A stretch of DNA of 64,000 nucleotides from Flavobacterium sangjuense (GTDB taxonomy: Bacteria; Bacteroidota; Bacteroidia; Flavobacteriales; Flavobacteriaceae): the NCBI RefSeq assembly GCF_004797125.1, contig NZ_CP038810.1, forward strand, positions 496,001 through 560,000, in the 5' to 3' direction. The notes beneath the pieces were generated by a model, which made no database searches, was not told the origin of the DNA, and was given only the letters and a program-made list of their open reading frames with translations. Every line of letters starts with the position of its first letter. The first letter of the stretch is position 1. Both the position numbers and the translations under genes were made by a program. Positions 7,695 to 16,228 of the stretch are shown piece after piece.

Positions 7695-9581
7695 ATGAAA
7701 AAGATTTTTGTGTGTGTTTTGTTATTAATGACGGCATTTGTTAATGCCCAGCGTCAAGCTGATAATTCGGTTGCTTTAGAAAATAATTTAAAAGAAGTAT
7801 ATTTCAATGCTTTTTCAGGAATTCCTGTAGTTCAGTCAAACAAAGAATTAATAGGAGTAGACCCTTACCAAGGAAAAGTGATTTGGAAACAGCCAATGGG
7901 TTCACTTGGTTCGCTTTCAACACTAAATGGTGAAGGTGATGCTGTTGTGAATAATATCAACAATACTCCTTTTATCATTTTGGAAAATAAAACCTTGTTG
8001 GACACCCGAAACGGAAATGTGCTTTTGAAAGGAAATAAAATAGAAGGATTTCAGTTGTTGCCCGAAATTTTCTCGGTTTTGGTTGCTACCAAAGGTGAAA
8101 AAGGAGAAAAAACCTTTTCAATGATTGACATGAAATCATCAAAAGTAAAGTGGTCATCACCTGTAAAAGTAAAAACAAGTCTTTTAGACAAAGCAATGGC
8201 TTTGGGTTCAACCGAAGGAACTCCGGAAAGTTTCAGAAATCTAATCCATACCAAAAACAATAAAATTGCTTTAATGTATGGTAAATCAATAATGATATTG
8301 GACGGTAACAACGGAAATGTCATTCTGAATGATAATATTAAGACCGGAATGCTGTTCACCGATAGTAATGAAAAAAATCTTTTTGTAGTTGAAGGGAGCC
8401 CGGGATTAGTAGCGGAGTTGAGAAGTTTTGACGATAGTGTTATCGTATTTGATTTCAATACAGGAAAAGAAATTGAAAAAATCAAACTGGAAGATAAATT
8501 TGGTTGGTACAATGATATTGATGGTCAAATTTTTATTAAATCCAAAGCAGACGGGATGATGTATGACTATTCAGGTAAAGAAGTTTGGAAAAGAAGATTC
8601 GACGAAAAAAGAATTTACAAGATTGAAAAAGATCCTCAAGGTTATGTAGTTTTTTATAAAAACGAAAAGATGTTGGTAGACAAACAAGGAAAGAAAGTTT
8701 GGAAAAAAGCAGAGAAAGTAGCACTTAACTTTGAAGATGACGATTATGATTGGTTAGAAGAAGATGGATATACAAAATATGAATACAAAGCCGGGACAAT
8801 ATATGTAACCAGTAATGTTTTAAGATATTTTGACAATAAGGACAAAACCAAAAACATAAAAAAGACTCTTAGTTACAAAACAAACCTGACTTCTTTTGAC
8901 GAAGAAACAAAATCTCTTTTGGTTATTGAATGTGGCGTTGGTAGCGAAGCTTTATTTTTCTTTAATCCTGACAAAGGGCTATTGCCAAAAACAGGACAGT
9001 CTATTTCTATCAAAAAACCAGGGTTTTTAAATATTTTTGAAAAGACTGCGACTGGTTTTTTTGTTTCCAGTCCATGGGAGTTTATTGTGTTAGATGACAA
9101 AGGAAAGATTGTTACACAAAAATACTATTCTACGCCGGGTGAAACAGGAAGAAAATTACTAAATGTTGCCTCTGGAATCTTAGATACTGCCGGAGCCGTT
9201 TCAGAAGTAGAAGGTATCACGAATATGGTTGGTGGTACACCGGAAGCCTTAGGAAATTCAATGGGTGTTCCTGGAGCTACTACAGACCAAGCCGACAAAG
9301 GAGTGAAACAATTTAATAGAGGAGAATATTACACAGAAGCCGCCGACATGCTATATAATCCTAATCGATTGAACGCATTTACTCAAACAAACGATTACGC
9401 TTTCTTTTTCACCAAAGATAAAACCGGAAATAAATTCTTAGTTCAGGTTGAAAAAAAGTCAGGGAAAGAATTGGACAAACTTAAATTTGAAAGCAATACA
9501 CCTAAATATGTAGTTGATGAAGTTGAAAAAAGAGTTTTCTACATCAACAAAAACAATTTAGACATTTTTTTAATTAAATAA
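7695..9581 (+). CDS. secreted PQQ-type beta-propeller repeat protein
   Basis: A 628-residue exported protein. MKKIFVCVLLLMTAFVNAQ is a clear signal peptide, so the ATG at 7695 was preferred to the in-frame GTG at 7686. The body has recurring propeller-like strands ending in GK-x-x-WK motifs (GKVIWKQP, SKVKWSSP, GKEVWKRRF, GKKVWKKAE), as in PQQ/BamB-like repeat proteins. No enzymatic residues are recognisable. A TAGCTTTG box (7660-7667) may be its -7 element. The role is unknown; it may be an envelope scaffold. Confidence 0.8.
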   Translation: MKKIFVCVLLLMTAFVNAQRQADNSVALENNLKEVYFNAFSGIPVVQSNKELIGVDPYQGKVIWKQPMGSLGSLSTLNGEGDAVVNNINNTPFIILENKTLLDTRNGNVLLKGNKIEGFQLLPEIFSVLVATKGEKGEKTFSMIDMKSSKVKWSSPVKVKTSLLDKAMALGSTEGTPESFRNLIHTKNNKIALMYGKSIMILDGNNGNVILNDNIKTGMLFTDSNEKNLFVVEGSPGLVAELRSFDDSVIVFDFNTGKEIEKIKLEDKFGWYNDIDGQIFIKSKADGMMYDYSGKEVWKRRFDEKRIYKIEKDPQGYVVFYKNEKMLVDKQGKKVWKKAEKVALNFEDDDYDWLEEDGYTKYEYKAGTIYVTSNVLRYFDNKDKTKNIKKTLSYKTNLTSFDEETKSLLVIECGVGSEALFFFNPDKGLLPKTGQSISIKKPGFLNIFEKTATGFFVSSPWEFIVLDDKGKIVTQKYYSTPGETGRKLLNVASGILDTAGAVSEVEGITNMVGGTPEALGNSMGVPGATTDQADKGVKQFNRGEYYTEAADMLYNPNRLNAFTQTNDYAFFFTKDKTGNKFLVQVEKKSGKELDKLKFESNTPKYVVDEVEKRVFYINKNNLDIFLIK

Positions 9582-9644
9582 ATAACTTAGGTTATAACAG
9601 TATAAAATATAATTTAACGACAGTTGAATTACAGCTAAAAGAAG

Positions 9645-11441
9645 ATGAAGCATATTAGAAATTTTTGCATTATTGCACATATTGACCACGGAAAAAGTAC
9701 GTTGGCTGACCGATTGCTTGGTGCTACACAAACCGTTACCGCTCGTGAAGAGAAAGCCCAATTGCTTGACAATATGGACTTGGAGCGCGAACGTGGTATT
9801 ACGATTAAGAGTCACGCCATTCAAATGGAATACAAATATAAAGGTGAAGATTATATACTAAACCTTATTGATACTCCGGGACACGTTGATTTCTCGTATG
9901 AAGTTTCGCGTTCAATTGCAGCCTGCGAAGGTGCGCTTTTGATTGTTGATGCGGCTCAAAGTATTCAGGCACAAACAATTTCTAACTTGTATTTGGCTTT
10001 AGAAAATGACTTGGAAATTATTCCGGTTTTAAATAAGGTTGATTTACCAAGTGCTAATCCGGAAGAAGTTAGCGACGATATTATTGATTTATTAGGTTGT
10101 AAACTTGAGGATATTATTCACGCTTCTGGGAAAACCGGTTTGGGTGTAGAAAATATTCTTGCAGCGATAATCGAAAAAATTCCAGCACCGAAAGGTGTAA
10201 AAGACGAACCTTTACAAGCTTTGATTTTTGATTCACACTATAATCCGTTTCGTGGAATCGAAGTTATTTTCCGTGTGAAAAACGGAGAAATCAGAAAAGG
10301 GCAGAAAATCAAATTCATGGCTACCGGCAACGAATATTTTGCTGATGAAGTTGGAACCTTGAAGTTAAATCAAGTGCCAAAAGATGTGATTTCTACAGGT
10401 GATGTTGGGTATTTGATATCCGGAATTAAAGAAGCAAAAGAAGTAAAAGTTGGTGACACTTTAACAGATGCAAAAACGCCAACAACGAATATGATTACGG
10501 GATTTGAAGATGTAAAACCAATGGTTTTCGCCGGAATTTATCCTGTTGACACGGAAGATTACGAAGATTTGCGTGCTTCGATGGAGAAACTGCAATTGAA
10601 TGATGCAAGTTTAGTTTTTACTCCTGAAAGTTCAGCCGCTTTAGGTTTTGGTTTCCGTTGCGGATTCTTAGGAATGCTGCATTTGGAAATCATACAGGAA
10701 CGTTTGGAGCGCGAATACGATATGACTGTAATTACTACGGTTCCTAACGTTTCGTATTTGGCTTATACCAAAAAAGAACCAGAAGTTGGTTTCGTGGTAA
10801 ACAATCCATCGGATTTACCGGAACCTTCAAGACTAGACAGAGTTGAAGAGCCGTTTATCAAAGCGACAATCATTACCAAAGCTGATTATGTTGGTAACGT
10901 AATGAGTTTATGTATTGAAAAACGTGGAGTTATTACCAATCAAACGTATCTGACTACCGAAAGAGTAGAATTGAATTTTGATATGCCTTTGGCGGAAATT
11001 GTATTCGATTTTTATGATAGATTAAAAACCGTTTCTAAAGGATATGCGTCGTTTGACTACTCACCAATTGGTATGCGAGCGTCTAAGTTAGTGAAATTAG
11101 ATGTTTTATTGAATGGTCAATCTGTCGATGCGCTTTCGGCTTTAATTCACGAAAGTAATGCTTATAACATTGGTAAAAAAATGTGTGAAAAGCTGCGCGA
11201 ATTAATCCCAAGACAACAATTTGACATTCCGATTCAGGCTGCTATTGGTGCTAAAATCATTGCGCGTGAAACGATAAAAGCGTTGCGAAAAGACGTTACC
11301 GCCAAATGTTATGGTGGCGATATTTCGCGTAAGCGTAAACTTCTTGAAAAACAGAAAAAAGGAAAGAAAAGAATGCGTTTGGTAGGAAATGTTGAAATTC
11401 CGCAGGAAGCTTTTATGGCGGTATTGAAATTGAATGATTAA
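9645..11441 (+). CDS. lepA: elongation factor 4 (LepA)
   Basis: A translational GTPase that acts on the ribosome and can back-translocate it. The 598-residue protein has G1 [10 protein letters not shown]3 DTPGH, G4 NKVDLP, EF-G-like domains, and the LepA-specific C-terminal domain ending in [18 protein letters not shown]. It begins directly with [20 protein letters not shown] terminator (11486-11516) and a short repeat cluster separate it from thiL. Confidence 0.97.
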   Translation: MKHIRNFCIIAHIDHGKSTLADRLLGATQTVTAREEKAQLLDNMDLERERGITIKSHAIQMEYKYKGEDYILNLIDTPGHVDFSYEVSRSIAACEGALLIVDAAQSIQAQTISNLYLALENDLEIIPVLNKVDLPSANPEEVSDDIIDLLGCKLEDIIHASGKTGLGVENILAAIIEKIPAPKGVKDEPLQALIFDSHYNPFRGIEVIFRVKNGEIRKGQKIKFMATGNEYFADEVGTLKLNQVPKDVISTGDVGYLISGIKEAKEVKVGDTLTDAKTPTTNMITGFEDVKPMVFAGIYPVDTEDYEDLRASMEKLQLNDASLVFTPESSAALGFGFRCGFLGMLHLEIIQERLEREYDMTVITTVPNVSYLAYTKKEPEVGFVVNNPSDLPEPSRLDRVEEPFIKATIITKADYVGNVMSLCIEKRGVITNQTYLTTERVELNFDMPLAEIVFDFYDRLKTVSKGYASFDYSPIGMRASKLVKLDVLLNGQSVDALSALIHESNAYNIGKKMCEKLRELIPRQQFDIPIQAAIGAKIIARETIKALRKDVTAKCYGGDISRKRKLLEKQKKGKKRMRLVGNVEIPQEAFMAVLKLND

Positions 11442-11442
11442 A

Positions 11443-11566
11443 AGGTGCTAAGGTACTGAGGTGCTAAGGCAGCATAATAAATGAGAACCTGATTGTGAAA
11501 GCAATCGGGTTTTTTGTTGGAATAAACCTTAGAACCTTAGTATCTTTGCACCTTAGAACCTTAGAA
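11443..11566. repeat. inverted short-repeat cluster (CTAAGGT-type) flanking the lepA terminator
   Basis: Left of the terminator, GGTGCTAAGGTACTGAGG is followed by GTGCTAAGG (11444-11470). Right of it, at 11526-11566, the reverse complement family appears as CCTTAGAACCTTAG, then CACCTTAGAACCTTAG. The right copy contains TATCTTTG (11541-11548), a perfect -7 box that probably serves thiL. Such degenerate 9-12 bp intergenic repeats are common in Flavobacteria. Confidence 0.6.
11486..11516 (+). terminator. lepA terminator
   Basis: Arms AACCTGATTG and CAATCGGGTT (one G-U pair) around tgaaag, then a T run. The terminator after sodB at 48886 uses the same loop context (GATTGTGAAAGCA). Confidence 0.85.
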
Positions 11567-11570
11567 AAAA

Positions 11571-12620
11571 ATGTTAGAAGATAAAACTCCGCAACGCACT
11601 TCACTTTCTCAATTGGGCGAATTTGGTTTGATTGACCATTTGACAAAAAACTTTGATGTAAAACAACCATCGACTTTAAAAAGTATAGGTGATGATGCTG
11701 CTGTTTTGGATTTTAAGGACAAAAAAGTTGTTGTTTCTACAGATTTATTGATTGAAGGTGTTCACTTTGATTTGTCCTATATGCCTTTGCGTCATTTGGG
11801 TTACAAGGCTGTTGTTGTAAATGTGTCTGATATTTGCGCGATGAATGCAAAGCCAACACAGATAACGGTTTCGGTGGCGGTTTCTAATCGTTTTCCGCTG
11901 GAAGCTTTAGAAGAATTATTTGATGGAATTGCTTTAGCAGCTAAATTTTATAATGTAGATGTTATTGGTGGTGATACAACTTCGTCCCAAAAAGGATTGA
12001 TTATTTCAATTACTGCAATTGGAGAAGCAAATGAGGTAGACATTGTATACCGTGATGGTGCAAATAACGGGGATTTGTTGGTTGTCACAGGCGATTTAGG
12101 TTCGGCCTATATGGGATTACAAGTTTTGGAACGTGAAAAACAAGTCTTTCAGGTAAATCCGAACAACCAACCTGATTTAGATGCTTATACTTATTTAATT
12201 GAGCGTCAATTAAAACCTGAAGCGCGTCACGATATTAAAGATTTGTTGGAAAAACTCGAAGTAAAACCAACATCGATGATTGATATTTCGGATGGTTTGT
12301 CTTCGGAGATTATCCATATTTGTAAACAAAGCAAAGTTGGGTGTAATTTATATGAAGAAAAAATCCCGGTTGATCCTCAGTTTATCAATGTTTGTGAAGA
12401 ATTCAATATAGATTCGACAACCGTTGCTATTAATGGTGGTGAAGATTATGAATTGCTGTTTACTATTGCTTTAGAAGATTTTGACAAGATAAAAGCCAAT
12501 CCAAATTTTACTGTAATTGGCCATTTAACACAAGAAAGTGAAGGCATTCATTTGGTTACGAGAGCTAACACCAAAATCCCTTTAAAAGCACGTGGTTGGG
12601 ATGCCTTGAGTGAAGAGTAA
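11571..12620 (+). CDS. thiL: thiamine-monophosphate kinase
   Basis: Phosphorylates thiamine monophosphate to thiamine diphosphate. The 349-residue PurM-fold protein shows SIGDDAAVLDF, the Mg/ATP site VVSTDLLIEGVHF, DVIGGDTTSS, MIDISDGLSSEI and NGGEDYELLF, all ThiL signatures. It stands alone, with a possible -7 box inside the upstream repeat cluster and no TPP riboswitch visible. Confidence 0.95.
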   Translation: MLEDKTPQRTSLSQLGEFGLIDHLTKNFDVKQPSTLKSIGDDAAVLDFKDKKVVVSTDLLIEGVHFDLSYMPLRHLGYKAVVVNVSDICAMNAKPTQITVSVAVSNRFPLEALEELFDGIALAAKFYNVDVIGGDTTSSQKGLIISITAIGEANEVDIVYRDGANNGDLLVVTGDLGSAYMGLQVLEREKQVFQVNPNNQPDLDAYTYLIERQLKPEARHDIKDLLEKLEVKPTSMIDISDGLSSEIIHICKQSKVGCNLYEEKIPVDPQFINVCEEFNIDSTTVAINGGEDYELLFTIALEDFDKIKANPNFTVIGHLTQESEGIHLVTRANTKIPLKARGWDALSEE

Positions 12621-12633
12621 CCTTCCTGATAAA

Positions 12634-12761
12634 CCAAAAAAGCGATACCTTTTACAGTATCGCTTTCCCCCTAAATCATGTAAATAGAGTAGCTTTTTGA
12701 GATTACTACTCTAGTCTACAGGTAACCCTAAAATCATGCAGCTAAGTTACACTATGTAGAC
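12634..12761 (-). ncRNA. putative structured RNA downstream of the first response regulator
   Basis: Read on the minus strand, this stretch folds into three parts. An outer stem GTCTACA/TGTAGAC (12755-12761 with 12714-12720) carries an inner GTAAC/GTTAC. An 8-bp hairpin TAGAGTAG/CTACTCTA follows (12706-12713 with 12685-12692). Last is an intrinsic terminator AGCGATAC/GTATCGCT with a T run (12634-12664). The motif CATGATTT-AGGG occurs twice in the unpaired parts. It begins right after the TACGG-GAAA-CCGTA palindrome. It could be a separate small RNA or a structured 3' end of the response-regulator mRNA. Confidence 0.45.
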
Positions 12762-12772
12762 AAAATCGTTGT

Positions 12773-12786
12773 TACGGTTTCCCGTA
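12773..12786. promoter_or_regulatory. palindrome TACGG-TTTC-CCGTA, copy 1
   Basis: A perfect 5-4-5 inverted repeat, seen on the minus strand as TACGG GAAA CCGTA. It lies 7 bp past the stop of the response regulator and just upstream of the putative RNA. The identical 14-mer occurs upstream of the LytTR-response regulator operon (22928-22941). It could be an operator for a NarL-like regulator or an RNA hairpin with a GNRA loop. Confidence 0.5.
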
Positions 12787-12792
12787 TAATCG

Positions 12793-13458
12793 TTAAATGA
12801 CACCTTTTGTTTTGGCTTCATTAATCAAATCTACATCAGTTGATCCTTTTACTTCAAGAATTTCTCTGATGTTGAGTTTGCGTTTCTCAATAGCACTAAG
12901 GGATAGCGGTATATATTGTGGCAAATCTTTAGTTTTTACTCCTTTTGACAAATGAAATAAAATTTGTTTATCAAAAGCGTCTAATTCTATATTGTTATAT
13001 TGGGCTTGACCCACTAGTTTAATAACCGTTTGGCTGTAGTAACTTTCATTGTTAATGATTTTATCAAAAGCAAAAATCAATTCGTCAAAAGTCAAGTCAT
13101 TTTTAATAATCAATCCGTTCGGATTAATGTTTTTGATAATGTTATTAATTTTAAGCAGTTCAGTGTGCATCGTTAATAGTATGACTTTGCAACCCGGCAT
13201 TTCCTTTTTTATTAAAGTTGCTAAGTCTTCGCCTGAGTAAATTCCTTTTTCTGCATATTCAGGCATACTGATATCAAAAAAAGCTACATCAAACTTTTTC
13301 TTGCCATCGACGATATTTTCATATCCCGATTTACAATTGTTTGCCTGGGTAACATCAAACTCATATCCTTGTTGGCTATACTTTTCTAATGCATTTTTAT
13401 ACGCCTGAATTATAAAAGGATGATCATCTACTATTAATATGTTCATTGATTTTATCAT
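12793..13458 (-). CDS. response regulator, REC plus atypical LuxR-like HTH
   Basis: 221 residues. The receiver domain (about 5-130) has the acidic pair VDDHP, phosphoacceptor Asp62 in AFFDISMP, a Thr in LLTMHTE and Lys in LIIKNDLT. The C-terminal ~60 residues end in a degenerate NarL/LuxR-type helix-turn-helix (GVKTKDLPQYIPLSLSAIEKRK), which replaces the usual NKEIA...TVKNH pattern with the SAIEKRK form. The start codon overlaps the stop of the histidine kinase (ATGA), so the two are translationally coupled and almost certainly partners. The second Met (MNILIVDD) is an alternative start. Targets are unknown. Confidence 0.88.
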   Translation of the reverse strand: MIKSMNILIVDDHPFIIQAYKNALEKYSQQGYEFDVTQANNCKSGYENIVDGKKKFDVAFFDISMPEYAEKGIYSGEDLATLIKKEMPGCKVILLTMHTELLKINNIIKNINPNGLIIKNDLTFDELIFAFDKIINNESYYSQTVIKLVGQAQYNNIELDAFDKQILFHLSKGVKTKDLPQYIPLSLSAIEKRKLNIREILEVKGSTDVDLINEAKTKGVI

Positions 13459-15494
13459 GCTTGTTCTTCAATTAGTTGTTTGGTTTCTGTTGGTATTGTG
13501 ATTATAATAGTTGTCCCGTGATCTTTTTTAGAAGTAATGTCTATAATTCCCTGACAGTCGTTGGTTCTGGAAATCATGTTTTGCATTCCGATTCCTTTAC
13601 TTTTTTTGTTAACATCAAAGCCGATTCCGTCATCTTGTATTTTCAGGAAGACATTTTCTGAATCTCCGCTAATGTCAACCTTAATTTCCTTTGCATTCGC
13701 GTACTTGTTGATGTTTTGTAACCCTTCCTGCAAAATCCGGTACATGTTAATTTTGATAGCATTGCCTATTTTATCCCAGTTAATAGAGGTGTCAATATGA
13801 TAGATTACCTCGGCTTCATGTGAGGACTTCTGCTCTTCCAATAAATTATGAACGATTGACACAAAGTTATTAATTAAAACTAATTTCTCTCTATTCAGGT
13901 CGTGTGAAATTTCACGAATATCCTGTTCGATAGTTTTTAATTCATTTAATAATTCATTTCTTTTTTGCGGTGCATCAGGATCGGTACTTGAATTCAAACT
14001 ATCCAGATTTAAACGCAATCCAAACATCCTCCCTAAAACACCATCGTGGAGATCTTGCGCCAAGCGTTTCTTTTCTTTGTTTCTGCTTTCATCAATGATA
14101 GACTGCTGCGACATCATGAGATTAAAAATTTCCTCATTTGCTTTTTGTTGGGCTTGTTTAAATAACAACTCTCGTGTTCTGGCGCGTTGCGCTCTTACTA
14201 TAAATAATAATGCCACTAAAATGAAAGTTACTACAAAAATTAAAAGCAGGTTTCTATTTCTATTTTCAAGGACATCGTTTTGCTGAATGATTTCCTTTGT
14301 TTCGAATTGAATTCTACTAAAACGATCTTTAGAATTTCGTTCTGCAATTTGTAGACTATCACTAATTCTAATGTATTCATCAGAATATTGAACAGATCTT
14401 TTTTTGTCAACATTCGCTGCTTGTTTTAAAGATGCAATTCTAAAAATTGGTATATTAGATTTTTTAGAACCATTTATTGCTTGCTTTGAAAACTCAATCG
14501 CCTTTAAAGTATCTTTAACTTGCGAAAAATATTCGGATAAGTGAATGTATACTACAACTTTTGAACTCTGATTTTTGAGGTTATTTTTATATTTAAGTGA
14601 GTTATAAAAGAGTTCTGGAAGATTAGCAAAGTTGTTTGATTTTAATTCAGAATACGCCAGATTATCAATAATTATAGAATACAATTCTGGATTTTGGACT
14701 TTGAGTTTATCATTAGACAGCGCTTTTCTATAGGAAGCGATTGCTTTCTTATAATCTTTTAAATCACTATATACCAGTCCAAGATTATTTAAACTATTTG
14801 CTTCCTGATGTTCACTCGTCTGAAGCTTACCGGTTTTAATGGTTTCCAAGGCTTTTTGATAATAAAAAATTGCCCTACTATATTCCTTTAATTCTGATGA
14901 AACTGAACCGAGGCTACTTAAAGTCGCATAAATTCTTTGATAATCCTCTGTCTTTTTTAAAATACTATATGCTTTTCTTAGCGAAAGATCGGCTCCCAAA
15001 AAATCGTTCGCGTCTAATTGAACGACACCCTTTTTTAGTAGAACAACTCCATAATCTATATCATTAAAATTTTTGTATATTTTTTCAGATTTAAGATAAT
15101 GATAGAAGGAACTATCAAGAACGTGTTCATTATAGTAATAATTGCCAAGGCATCTATGAGATCTGGCAATAAGGACACTATCACCCGATGATTCAGAAAG
15201 TTTAAGCAATTTTTGAGAAGAAGCCTTATATTTATTCCATTCTCCTAAACCAAAATAATTGTCTATTATTTGATTTAAGTTTTTCCTTTTATCTGAAGAG
15301 TTTTTTGCTTTAACAAGAATTATATATGCAGTATCATTTAATTTTAAAGCTTCTTTATCCGAATTAGAAGTCTCTATTTTTTTTAAATAAATCTCCGTCT
15401 TTTGAATATAATTGTCTTTTGAAGTTTTATCTTCATGATTATTACAATTAAATAAAAAGACGGTTAAGAATATTAAAAGATGAATTTTTCTCAA
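13455..15494 (-). CDS. TPR sensor histidine kinase (HisKA_3), lipoprotein-like N-terminus
   Basis: About 679 residues. Order: lipoprotein-type signal (LLIFLTVFLFNC, Cys ~17), TPR-like helical repeats (to ~400), one membrane helix (~414-433, LLLIFVVTFILVALLFIVRA), a coiled segment, the HisKA_3 phosphorylation box (LAQDLHDGVLG, His ~483) and HATPase (NINKYANA, DDGIGFDV, GIGMQNM). The TPR part would face the periplasm. No ATG fits; the TTG at 15494 gives a good signal peptide, while the GTG at 15548 lies inside the upstream terminator. Coupled to the response regulator by a 4-bp overlap. The input signal is unknown. Confidence 0.87.
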   Translation of the reverse strand: MRKIHLLIFLTVFLFNCNNHEDKTSKDNYIQKTEIYLKKIETSNSDKEALKLNDTAYIILVKAKNSSDKRKNLNQIIDNYFGLGEWNKYKASSQKLLKLSESSGDSVLIARSHRCLGNYYYNEHVLDSSFYHYLKSEKIYKNFNDIDYGVVLLKKGVVQLDANDFLGADLSLRKAYSILKKTEDYQRIYATLSSLGSVSSELKEYSRAIFYYQKALETIKTGKLQTSEHQEANSLNNLGLVYSDLKDYKKAIASYRKALSNDKLKVQNPELYSIIIDNLAYSELKSNNFANLPELFYNSLKYKNNLKNQSSKVVVYIHLSEYFSQVKDTLKAIEFSKQAINGSKKSNIPIFRIASLKQAANVDKKRSVQYSDEYIRISDSLQIAERNSKDRFSRIQFETKEIIQQNDVLENRNRNLLLIFVVTFILVALLFIVRAQRARTRELLFKQAQQKANEEIFNLMMSQQSIIDESRNKEKKRLAQDLHDGVLGRMFGLRLNLDSLNSSTDPDAPQKRNELLNELKTIEQDIREISHDLNREKLVLINNFVSIVHNLLEEQKSSHEAEVIYHIDTSINWDKIGNAIKINMYRILQEGLQNINKYANAKEIKVDISGDSENVFLKIQDDGIGFDVNKKSKGIGMQNMISRTNDCQGIIDITSKKDHGTTIIITIPTETKQLIEEQA

Positions 15495-15520
15495 AGCAAA
15501 AAAAAGTTTTAACAAATATA

Positions 15521-15555
15521 TATAAAAAAAACTAGTGAAAATTTTCACTAGTTTT
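15521..15555 (-). terminator. terminator between the glycine-rich repeat gene and the TPR kinase
   Basis: A perfect 28-bp palindrome (15528-15555) followed on the minus strand by TTTTTTTATA. It ends the 15594 transcript only about 34 nt before the kinase start, leaving little room for a separate promoter. Confidence 0.85.
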
Positions 15556-15593
15556 CTTTAAAATTTATTAAAAATTATTTCCTTATTTTAGAA

Positions 15594-15857
15594 TTAATTT
15601 CCTGTTCCTACTGTACCTCTTCCTCCTAGGTCAAAATCACCTGTTCCTACACCACCTCTTCCTCCAATGTCGAAACCACCTGTTCCAACTGTACCTCTTC
15701 CACCGATGTTGAAATCACCTGTTCCTACACCACCTCTTCCACCGATATTGAAATCACCTGTTCCTACACCACCTCTTCCTCCAATGGTTGGAGTTGTAAA
15801 TGACGTGACAATAAGCATTAAAGCTAATAATCCGAATGTTGTTGCTAATTTTTTCAT
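15594..15857 (-). CDS. small secreted glycine-rich protein of five 13-residue tandem repeats
   Basis: 87 residues. Residues 1-24 are a signal peptide (MKKLATTFGLLALMLIVTSF). The rest is five copies of a 13-residue unit, IGGRGGVGTGDFN, with G/T change at position 6 and N/D at position 13; the last copy is shortened to LGGRGTVGTGN. At DNA level these are 39-bp tandem repeats (15598-15785). There is no Cys and no membrane anchor after the signal. It is directly upstream of the TPR kinase, separated by a terminator. I do not recognise a family; it could be a multi-copy peptide precursor, a matrix protein or a structural repeat. Confidence 0.75.
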   Translation of the reverse strand: MKKLATTFGLLALMLIVTSFTTPTIGGRGGVGTGDFNIGGRGGVGTGDFNIGGRGTVGTGGFDIGGRGGVGTGDFDLGGRGTVGTGN

Positions 15858-16228
15858 AATTTGAGACTTTTATGTGTTAATGTTTTATTTCGTTTTTTGT
15901 TGTGTGTCCTAACAATTGATTTGAGGCAATGTGACACTTACACGGTGTAAAACTAAAAAGGATGCCTCTGTGAATACCTATGAATATTGGTGTTTATGGT
16001 AGAATGATGCCGTTTGATAGTGGATGATAGCCAAATCTTGGTGGATGGTTTTTGAGAATTTTTGGTTTTTGACCAAAAAGCTTGTCATTATTGGCTTTGA
16101 CAAAATTCATTTTGAAGTAGCGAGCATGAAATTTGGGTAGATGTACTCCTAAAACTATAGATTATATATAAAATAAAAACAAAACCTTACAGCTTTGTCT
16201 CTATCAAGAAAATGTATAGATGACAAAA
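15858..16228. other. 371-bp intergenic region upstream of the repeat-protein gene
   Basis: No convincing gene. It contains the inverted repeat TTACAC-G-GTGTAA (15938-15950), about 80 bp before the repeat-protein start. Its half-sites resemble those of the TACAC...GTGTA elements at 18.4 and 21.0 kb, but with different spacing. A hairpin TTTTTGGT/ACCAAAAA near 16060-16080 may end the second kinase transcript; it lacks a clear T run. Confidence 0.5.

Noticed and set aside
15495..15548. GTG at 15548 as the first TPR kinase start
   Set aside because: This stretch is the upstream terminator palindrome, and the extended N-terminus would spoil the lipoprotein signal; TTG at 15494 fits better.
15598..15785. 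39-bp tandem repeats that look like a CRISPR-type or minisatellite array
   Set aside because: The units are contiguous with no spacers and translate in frame into a secreted 13-residue repeat protein.
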